Source: JAGGAG01 sp964638035
Lineage (GTDB): Bacteria; Gemmatimonadota; Gemmatimonadetes; Gemmatimonadales; GWC2-71-9
Direction of reading: 5' to 3'
Length of the DNA: 64,000 bases
Assembly: GCA_964638035.1 (NCBI GenBank)
Contig: CAZWXD010000007.1
Location: 49,133 to 113,132 of the forward strand
The translations under genes were made by a program, and so were the position numbers. Positions within the stretch are counted from its first letter, which is position 1. The number at the start of each line of letters is the position of its first letter. Positions 59,597 to 64,000 of the stretch are shown here, one piece after another. A model generated the notes under the pieces. It searched no databases. It had not been told where the DNA came from and saw only the letters and a program-made list of their open reading frames with translations.

Positions 59597-59621
59597 GACG
59601 ACCCCCTAACTGGGAGGGTCC

Positions 59622-59849
59622 GTGGTTCGGAAACTGACGCTGCGGCAGGTCGGGGGTTCGATCGGGGCCACCTTGCCGAAAGACATGACCGAACGACTCC
59701 ACCTGGAAGTCGGCGACCGTGTGCTCGCCGTCGAGACCGCGGAGGGAATCCTGCTGACCCCCTTCGATCCCGACGTGGAGGAGGGACTCGCCCTGGCCGC
59801 CAAGACGGCGAAGAAGTATCGGAACGCCCTGCGCGAGTTGGCCAAGTAG
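59622..59849 (+). CDS. AbrB/MazE-type antitoxin
   Basis: 75 residues, SpoVT/AbrB swapped-hairpin DNA-binding domain (LTLRQVGGSIGATLPKDMTERLHLEVGDRV) and a short C-terminal toxin-neutralising tail. GTG start with GGAGG about eight bases before it. Next to a Doc-like toxin, three bases downstream. Confidence 0.85.
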   Translation: MVRKLTLRQVGGSIGATLPKDMTERLHLEVGDRVLAVETAEGILLTPFDPDVEEGLALAAKTAKKYRNALRELAK

Positions 59850-59852
59850 GCC

Positions 59853-60245
59853 ATGGCCGCCGAGCCACGGTGGCTGCCGCGCGTCGTCCTGGATGCCGCG
59901 CACCTGGACCAGGTCCGGGCGCACGGCGGGTTGGTCGGCGTCCGCGACGAGAATGCGCTGGAGGCGGCCTTGGCCCGGGCCCCCCAGAAGTGGCACTACA
60001 ACCCCAAAGTCCGATTCCCCGAGCTGGTCGCAGCCTACGGCTTCGGTCTGGCCACGGCGCATCCCTACAACGATGGCTATAAGCGCGTGGCGTTTCTGGC
60101 CATGGCGATCTTTGCAGGACTGAACGGTCGGGCATTGGTCGCGACGGATGCGGAAGTTGTGACCGTCATGGTCGGACTGGCCGCGGGGAAGATTACGGAG
60201 GGTGAGTTGGCCGCGTGGCTGGGGAGCCACCTCGTCGCAGATTGA
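59853..60245 (+). CDS. Doc-like Fic-fold toxin
   Basis: 130 residues of the Doc family (death-on-curing), which phosphorylates EF-Tu in phage P1. Motif HPYNDGYKR: His70, Asp74, Lys77 and Arg78 are kept but the usual Asn before Lys is Tyr76, so activity is uncertain. Pairing with an AbrB-type antitoxin is common for chromosomal Doc. The pair runs opposite to the other cassettes. Confidence 0.85.
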   Translation: MAAEPRWLPRVVLDAAHLDQVRAHGGLVGVRDENALEAALARAPQKWHYNPKVRFPELVAAYGFGLATAHPYNDGYKRVAFLAMAIFAGLNGRALVATDAEVVTVMVGLAAGKITEGELAAWLGSHLVAD

Positions 60246-60263
60246 CCGGCGGGGAGCAAGGCT

Positions 60264-60393
60264 GCCTCACGTCCTGCAAATGAGCTGCAGCGCCGGTGGC
60301 GGCAGGGGCGCCGCGACCTCCAAGCCCTCAGCCCAGGCGGCGTCCCTGCCGCACAGCGGTCCGGCGCTGACAGCTCAATTTTGCTTGTTATGC
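60264..60393 (-). other. attC-3
   Basis: 130 bases: R'' GCATAAC (60393-60387) overlaps the ParE-type stop codon; arms AAATTGAGCTGTCAGCGCCGG and CCGGCGCTGCAGCTCATTT pair with extra unpaired bases; R' GTGAGGC (60270-60264). A long loop separates the arms. Confidence 0.75.
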
Positions 60394-60727
60394 CTCACGT
60401 TGCCGGAGCCAGCGCCGCGGATGACGCCGCGAGTGAACGACGGCTACCACGCACGCGCTGCTCGTCCAGGTGGTAATAGACGCCGAACGGATACCGGGGT
60501 AACAGCGCCCGACGCAGGCCAGGATAGGCTTGTGGAAATGACTCCCGCCGCGCGCGAACCGACTCAAGCGTCAAAGCCACCGTATCAAGAAAACGCGCCG
60601 CAGCTTGGGGTGAGCGTGCGGCGTACCAGGCATGGGCTTCGTCGATATCCGCCTCCGCAAGGGGACGGACGACGAGGGCGCGAATCAGCGCAGGCGCTGC
60701 TCGATGCGCCTGCGCACGTCTGCCCAA
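60388..60727 (-). pseudogene. ParE/RelE-family toxin, frameshifted near the end
   Basis: Reads VVRPLAEADIDEAHAWYAARSP ... YPFGVYYHLDEQR in one frame, then the expected VVAVVHSRRHPRRW end continues one base over, stopping at 60388. In the uninterrupted frame it ends at 60395 with an unrelated tail. It is either inactive, altered, or a sequencing error. The start is uncertain (ATG 60727, or CTG/GTG overlapping the antitoxin stop at 60685). Confidence 0.75.
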
Positions 60728-60906
60728 GGCGAGCCGGCATCGGGGTCCCGCTCCATCTCCGCCAGCCGCCGGTCAAGTTCCGCCGCGAGCTCCGGTGAGA
60801 CGGGGGCGGCGGCGCTCTCCGAAGCGAGGCTGTCCCAGAGTTCCTCGAGCAGGGCCAAGCGCTCTGGAACGCTCAGGCGCGACAGGTCAACGGGCGACGA
60901 GGCCAT
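60685..60906 (-). CDS. Addiction-module antitoxin (PF09720-like)
   Basis: 73 residues, ending EQRLR; LSVPERLALLEELWDSLA is the recognisable part of this antitoxin family, with an acidic PVSPELAAELDRRLAEME segment. It precedes and overlaps the ParE-type toxin. Confidence 0.82.
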   Translation of the reverse strand: MASSPVDLSRLSVPERLALLEELWDSLASESAAAPVSPELAAELDRRLAEMERDPDAGSPWADVRRRIEQRLR

Positions 60907-60961
60907 GGATCAAGTCTAGGAGCCTCCTGGACCAAGAGCAACTCAGGTGTGAGGCAGAATG

Positions 60962-61083
60962 CTTACCGCATCAGCCGCGGCGCCGGTCAGCGGCGTGCGG
61001 GCGGCGACTCTAAGAGCCTGGCACAAGCCGCCCGCGTGCCGCATAAACGGCCCGGCGCCGACGGGTGGATGCGCTAGTTACAC
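60962..61083 (-). other. attC-4
   Basis: R'' GTGTAAC (61083-61077) contains the HigA stop codon. Arms AGCGCATCC...GTCGGCGCCGGGCC and GACCGGCGCCGCGGCTGATGCG pair; R' GGTAAGC (60968-60962), one mismatch. About 122 bases with an internal GC-rich hairpin. Confidence 0.75.
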
Positions 61084-61404
61084 CGCGCCGCGACCGAGCG
61101 AGCTGGCCGCCGCGTAGACGGGGACGTCTCGCGCTATGCGGCCACCCAACCGGTCGCGTTCGATGTCCAGGTCATAGCCGGTCTGCAGGTTGAGCCAAAA
61201 CCGATCGGACGTCCCGAAGTACCGGGCGAGGCGGAGGGCCGTGTCCGCAGTGACCGCCCGGTCTCCATGAACAATCTCATTGATGCGGCGCGCCGGGACC
61301 TTGAGGTCCTTGGCCAGCCGGTACTGCGACAGGCCGAGCGGCTCGAGAAACTCTGTCAGGAGTACCTCTCCCGGGTGAATCGGGGCCAAGCGCTTCTTGG
61401 TCAT
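61078..61404 (-). CDS. higA: HigA antitoxin
   Basis: 108 residues, XRE-type HTH of the HigA/VapI group: IHPGEVLLTEFLEPLGLSQ, LAKDLKVPARRINEIVHG, TALRLARYFGTSDRFWLNLQ. The typical order higB-higA is kept. Its stop codon lies in the attC R'' site. Confidence 0.93.
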   Translation of the reverse strand: MTKKRLAPIHPGEVLLTEFLEPLGLSQYRLAKDLKVPARRINEIVHGDRAVTADTALRLARYFGTSDRFWLNLQTGYDLDIERDRLGGRIARDVPVYAAASSLGRGAV

Positions 61405-61413
61405 CTCCGCCTC

Positions 61414-61696
61414 CTAGTGATAGTCCACGAGCTCAACCTCGTGGGCCTCGCCGTCCTGCCAACGGAAACAGAGCCGCCACTGGTCGTTGACTCGGATGCT
61501 CCATTCGCCCGCGCGGCGTCCTTTGAGCTTTTCCAGGCGATTGGCGGGCGGCACCCGGAGATCTGCCAGCGTTGTGGCCGCGTCCAGCATTCGGAGCTTC
61601 CGGAGGGCAGTGTGCTGCACGTCCGGACCCCCACCGGCGCACCAGTTCGCGGCGGAAAAGCCGCTCGGTGTCTCGCGACCGGAAGCTGCGGATCAC
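61414..61696 (-). pseudogene. higB: HigB toxin with single-base frameshift
   Basis: GTG start, MIRSFRSRDTERLFRRELVRR, then a frame change at a run of five C/G (61628-61632), then LRKLRMLDAATTLADLRVPPANRLEKLKG and WRLCFRWQDGEAHEVELVDYH. Removing one base restores 93 residues, the normal HigB size. It may be a true mutation or an indel error. Confidence 0.85.
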
Positions 61697-61702
61697 ACGG
61701 AA

Positions 61703-61723
61703 TAGTAACGCGCGGCGTTACTA
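61703..61723. promoter_or_regulatory. HigBA operator
   Basis: TAGTAACGC, GCG, GCGTTACTA: a perfect nine-base inverted repeat seven bases upstream of higB. Expected binding site of HigA. Confidence 0.75.
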
Positions 61724-61745
61724 GTGGCAAGTCTGCCTGCACGCG

Positions 61746-61874
61746 GTGTAACGCCCAGCGCATCAGCCGCGGCGCCGGTCGCGGCGCGCGCGGGGTGGCC
61801 CAAAGAGCTTAGCATAGACCCCGCGCGTGCCGCACCTAGGCCCGGCGCCGACGGACTAAATGCGCTGCTTATGC
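61746..61874 (-). other. attC-5
   Basis: R'' GCATAAG (61874-61868) contains the BrnA-like stop codon; arms CAGCGCATTTAGTCCGTCGG and CCGCGGCTGATGCGCTGG pair; R' GTTACAC (61752-61746). It is nearly the same as attC-4 and attC-6 in its arms. Confidence 0.8.
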
Positions 61875-62099
61875 AGTGCGCTTCCTGGTGTTCCGTTTTG
61901 TGGGCACGACATCAAGGAGCGCTCGCAGGGCGCGGTTAACTTCTTCTGAGGTCCTGAAGGCGGCGGCTACATCGGGATCGAGAAGGACGACATTGCTGCC
62001 TTCCCGCACCCGCGCCGCGTACTTGCCGCGCACTCCATTCGAGAAGTCATACTCTGCCCGCATATCGGGATCGCGGCGGCTCTTACCGGTCTTCTTCAT
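61869..62099 (-). CDS. BrnA-like antitoxin
   Basis: 76 residues (79 from ATG 62108). MRAEYDFSNGVRGKYAARV is the common start of antitoxins paired with BrnT, and the C-terminus (DPDVAAAFRTSEEVNRALRAL) resembles a ribbon-helix-helix. It overlaps the BrnT gene. Confidence 0.8.
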   Translation of the reverse strand: MKKTGKSRRDPDMRAEYDFSNGVRGKYAARVREGSNVVLLDPDVAAAFRTSEEVNRALRALLDVVPTKRNTRKRTA

Positions 62100-62364
62100 A
62101 GGTCGCACGCTCGCGCCGCGTCGCCAGACGGGCGCTGATGAGGCGGATGGTGTCGCCCCGTTCAGTGTGAGCCACCACCACCAGGCGGTAGCGGTGCGTG
62201 ATCCCGACGAGCAGGAACCGAGATTCGGTCCGGCTGTGGTATGGATCCAGGATCGTCACCGACCAAGGATCCGCGAAGGCCGTGAGCGCTTCGGGAAACG
62301 AGACCCGGTGCTTGGCCAGGTTCGTGGCCGCCTTCCGGGGATCCCACTCGAAGCGCAGGGCCAT
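62083..62364 (-). CDS. brnT: BrnT-family toxin
   Basis: 93 residues, RelE-like ribonuclease fold: FEWDPRKAATNLAKHRVSFPEA, SRTESRFLLVGIT, RLISARLATRRERATYEE, all family hallmarks. First gene of the cassette after attC-6. Confidence 0.92.
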   Translation of the reverse strand: MALRFEWDPRKAATNLAKHRVSFPEALTAFADPWSVTILDPYHSRTESRFLLVGITHRYRLVVVAHTERGDTIRLISARLATRRERATYEEDR

Positions 62365-62598
62365 CCTGCCAATCTAGGGGATCCGGCTCGAGCTCGCACT
62401 GCATAACGCCCTGCGCATCAGCCGCGGCGCCGATTCACGGCCCGGGCGCGGTTTCTACTCAAGCCAGGCCTAGACCGCGCCCGCGCCGTCACAAGGGCTC
62501 GGCGCCGTCGGCTGCATGTGATGGTATGGACTCCTCCCCCCGATGCAAACAGCATCCAGCATCACGGCCCCGAAGACCACCATCGTGAGGAGGAGCCC

Positions 62599-63645
62599 AT
62601 GCCCACTATACAGATCGGCGTCGATCTCGCCAAGACGGTCTTCGAGATTGCAGTGTCGGAGGCGCCGGGGGTGGTCACGGCCCGGCGCCGGCTGTCGCGG
62701 CCCGGTTTCCGGCGCTTCCTGGCCAGTCACGCCCCGGCGGAGATCCTGCTCGAGGCGTGTGGCTCGGCGCATCATTGGGGCCGGGAGGCCCAGCAGTGCG
62801 GGCATCAGGTGCGGCTGCTGCACCCCGCCGACGTGGCCCGCTATCGCGATGGCAACAAGACCGATCGGGCGGATGCCACCGCGCTGCTGGAAGCGGTCCG
62901 CAACACGGCACTCACCCCCGTCCCGGTCAAATCCGTTGAGCAGCAGGCGGTGATGGCCCTGCACCGCATCCGCCAGGGCTACGTGCAGACGCGCACGGCG
63001 CGGATCAACGCCCTCCGGGGGCACCTGCGCGAACTGGGGCATGTGATCCCGCTCGGTGCGCGGCATGTGGCGAGCGAGGCCCGGCTGGCCTTGGCGGATG
63101 AGACGATCCCGGCGTTCCTGCGGGACGCGTTGACGCTGCTGCTGGAAGAGATCCGCTGGCTCGAGGCGCAGGCGGCGTCGGTCCGCACCGCGCTCACCAC
63201 CCTCGCCCGCCAGATGCCCCACGCCCAGCACCTCCTCACCGTGCCCGGGGTGGGCGTGCTCACCGCGACGGCGCTGGTGGCCTGGGTGGGCGACATCCAC
63301 CGCTTCCGGTCCGGGCGGCACTTCGCCAGCTGGCTCGGCCTCACCCCGCGCGAACACTCCAGTGGCGCGTCCCGGCGCCTCGGCGCCATCACCCACCACG
63401 GGAACAGCTACCTGCGCCTGCTCCTCATTCAGGGGGCGCGCTCGGCGCTCCGCGTCGGCGCGGGGATGGACCCGCCGGATGATCTGCGCACCTGGGCGCA
63501 GGCGGTGGCCCGCCGGCACGGCTACAACGTCGCGGCCGTCGCCCTAGCGAACAAACTCGCGCGCCTCTGCTGGCGCACGTGGCGCGACGGACGCGACTTC
63601 ACGCGGCGGGAGCCGCCGGACAGGAGGCGCATGACGGGCGGCTGA
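62599..63645 (+). CDS. IS110-family (IS1111 group) DEDD transposase
   Basis: 348 residues. DEDD domain with Asp9 (IGVDLAK), Glu52 (ILLEACGSAHHW), Asp89 and Asp92 (KTDRADA); C-terminal Transposase_20 domain with VPGVGVLTATALVAWVG and the serine of HSSGASRRLGAITHHGN (about residue 254). GAGGAGG lies before the ATG. Known relatives are guided to their targets by a bridge RNA. Confidence 0.95.
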   Translation: MPTIQIGVDLAKTVFEIAVSEAPGVVTARRRLSRPGFRRFLASHAPAEILLEACGSAHHWGREAQQCGHQVRLLHPADVARYRDGNKTDRADATALLEAVRNTALTPVPVKSVEQQAVMALHRIRQGYVQTRTARINALRGHLRELGHVIPLGARHVASEARLALADETIPAFLRDALTLLLEEIRWLEAQAASVRTALTTLARQMPHAQHLLTVPGVGVLTATALVAWVGDIHRFRSGRHFASWLGLTPREHSSGASRRLGAITHHGNSYLRLLLIQGARSALRVGAGMDPPDDLRTWAQAVARRHGYNVAAVALANKLARLCWRTWRDGRDFTRREPPDRRRMTGG

Positions 63646-63870
63646 CGGATCATCGCGATGGCAACCGGTCAGACCGGCGTGGGGATGAGCCGATAACTCG
63701 CCTGGCTCGCAGGGGCCGTGATATGCGATTGGCTCCCCACGCGCGACTTACCATCATGGCCAGGGCCCAGCGCCCACCACACGGGCCGCAGATACGACTG
63801 CAGTCGACCCCGTGCCGTCGGTGATCTGGAGAGGACAGCCCTGCATCACCCAACGCCCCTTGCGGAAGCA
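63646..63870 (+). ncRNA. Predicted bridge-RNA region of copy C
   Basis: About 225 non-coding bases between the transposase stop and the right inverted repeat. IS1111-group elements are expected to encode their guide RNA in this end. GC-rich self-complementary patches (for example CCGGTCAGACCGG at 63665-63677) fit structure. No promoter or loop assignment is attempted. Confidence 0.4.
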
Positions 63871-63909
63871 GGGGGAGGAGTCCAGATACGCTTGTTATGT
63901 AGCGCCAGA

Positions 63910-63928
63910 TGTCATACATTGTAAGACA
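63910..63928. promoter_or_regulatory. Operator-like palindrome before a CopG-type gene
   Basis: GTCATAC, ATT, GTAAGAC with flanking T/A: an inverted repeat (6 of 7) directly before the start codon at 63928. Confidence 0.45.
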
Positions 63929-64000
63929 TGAAATCGGCCGCCCTCACCATTCGCCTGGACCCCGCGCTGGAGCGGCAACTCACCCGGCTGTCCCGCCGAA
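63928..64000 (+). CDS. Ribbon-helix-helix (CopG-type) antitoxin, 5' part
   Basis: The first 24 codons, MKSAALTIRLDPALERQLTR, are the beta strand and first helix of a CopG/RHH DNA-binding protein. The gene leaves the window. It lies in the cassette following attC-6 and runs on the plus strand; a toxin gene is expected beyond. Confidence 0.7.
   Translation, partial: MKSAALTIRLDPALERQLTRLSRR

Larger units (their letters stand above)
62516..63886 (+). mobile_element. IS1111-group (IS110 family) element, copy C, intact
   Basis: About 1.37 kb. Subterminal inverted repeats GGACTCCTCCCCC (62528-62540) and GGGGGAGGAGTCC (63871-63883), a short left end (about 80 bases) and a long right end (about 240 bases), as in the IS1111 group. 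Inserted in an attC-type site; ends inferred from comparison with copy B, accurate to a few bases. Confidence 0.88.
62401..63900 (-). other. attC-6, split by IS1111-group copy C
   Basis: R'' ACATAAC (63900-63894) and AAGCGTAT lie on one side of the insertion; GCATGCAGCCGACGGCGCC... through GGCGCCGCGGCTGATGCG and R' GTTATGC (62407-62401) lie on the other. Rejoining gives TGCATGCGCTTGTTATG on the plus strand, as in attC-4/5. Confidence 0.75.

Noticed and set aside
62518..62598. Upstream extension of the IS110 transposase
   Set aside because: It covers the left inverted repeat; a ribosome-binding site and the family's start point to ATG 62599.
56394..64000. attC sites read on the plus strand
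   Set aside because: The sites are nearly symmetrical, but stop codons fall in R'' and the truncated gene starts after R' only when read on the minus strand; attC-1 R'' is also perfect in that direction.
56394..64000. Classical defence island (restriction-modification, Abi, CBASS)
   Set aside because: Only toxin-antitoxin genes and small unknown genes are seen; no nuclease, methylase or cyclase.
1..64000. tRNA or rRNA genes
   Set aside because: None of the intergenic regions I read shows a cloverleaf-like sequence with a T-loop motif or rRNA-like sequence.

Overview
The window is very GC-rich bacterial DNA that looks like Gemmatimonadota or a similar soil/freshwater lineage. This rests on gene families: a TIGR02999-type ECF sigma factor overlapping its own Ser/Thr kinase, a kinase-TolB-TPR protein, another membrane kinase, many secreted hydrolases and long runs of overlapping genes. 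A run of exactly 100 Ns (28365-28464) shows this is a draft scaffold. The phylum assignment is inference.

Layout. 1-12 kb: end of a phosphodiesterase gene, a CBM9-like protein, a membrane kinase, an M23 peptidase, a half-length UvrC, Fpg, a PepP-type peptidase, an IPT lipoprotein and an ECF sigma/kinase pair. 12-28 kb: DinB protein, aldehyde dehydrogenase with DUF779, an NAD-dependent formate dehydrogenase operon (fdsGBAD) with a LysR regulator, a kinase/TolB/TPR protein, purD, and a four-gene run AhpD - PEP-mutase-like - haem-copper-oxidase-like membrane protein - RIC di-iron repair protein. 28.1-28.6 kb: tandem inverted-repeat units broken by the assembly gap.

28.6-36.7 kb: a ten-gene, almost fully overlapping minus-strand operon. 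It encodes a SufR-like regulator, Mrp, a second oxidase-I-like membrane protein, a SufT-like protein, three DUF2249 proteins, a TIM-barrel-like protein, a lyase with a tyrosine phenol-lyase active site, and a nitronate monooxygenase-like protein. An AT-rich palindrome lies upstream. I infer a nitrogen-oxide or Fe-S stress module; joining it to tyrosine phenol-lyase is unusual.

36.7-50.4 kb: a sialidase/sulfatase pair, then a long minus-strand run of membrane proteins, amidohydrolase, phosphoesterase, DHFR-like protein, creatininase, M48 protease, GNAT and a DUF1254 protein. 50.5-56.2 kb: a GntR(YtrA)-ABC-membrane protein-S9 peptidase operon resembling Xanthomonadaceae clusters, bordered by decayed transposase and higA fragments, so probably transferred.

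56.3-64.0 kb: what I read as an integron cassette array without its integrase (CALIN, or the far end of an integron whose intI lies beyond 64 kb). Six attC-like sites separate small cassettes, most of them toxin-antitoxin modules (AbrB/Doc, antitoxin/ParE, HigBA, BrnTA, a CopG-type start). Two attC sites are split by copies of an IS1111-group (IS110 family) element with subterminal inverted repeats, and a solo right end of the same element lies at 56.3 kb. The intact copy has about 225 bases of non-coding right end, where IS1111-group bridge RNAs are expected.
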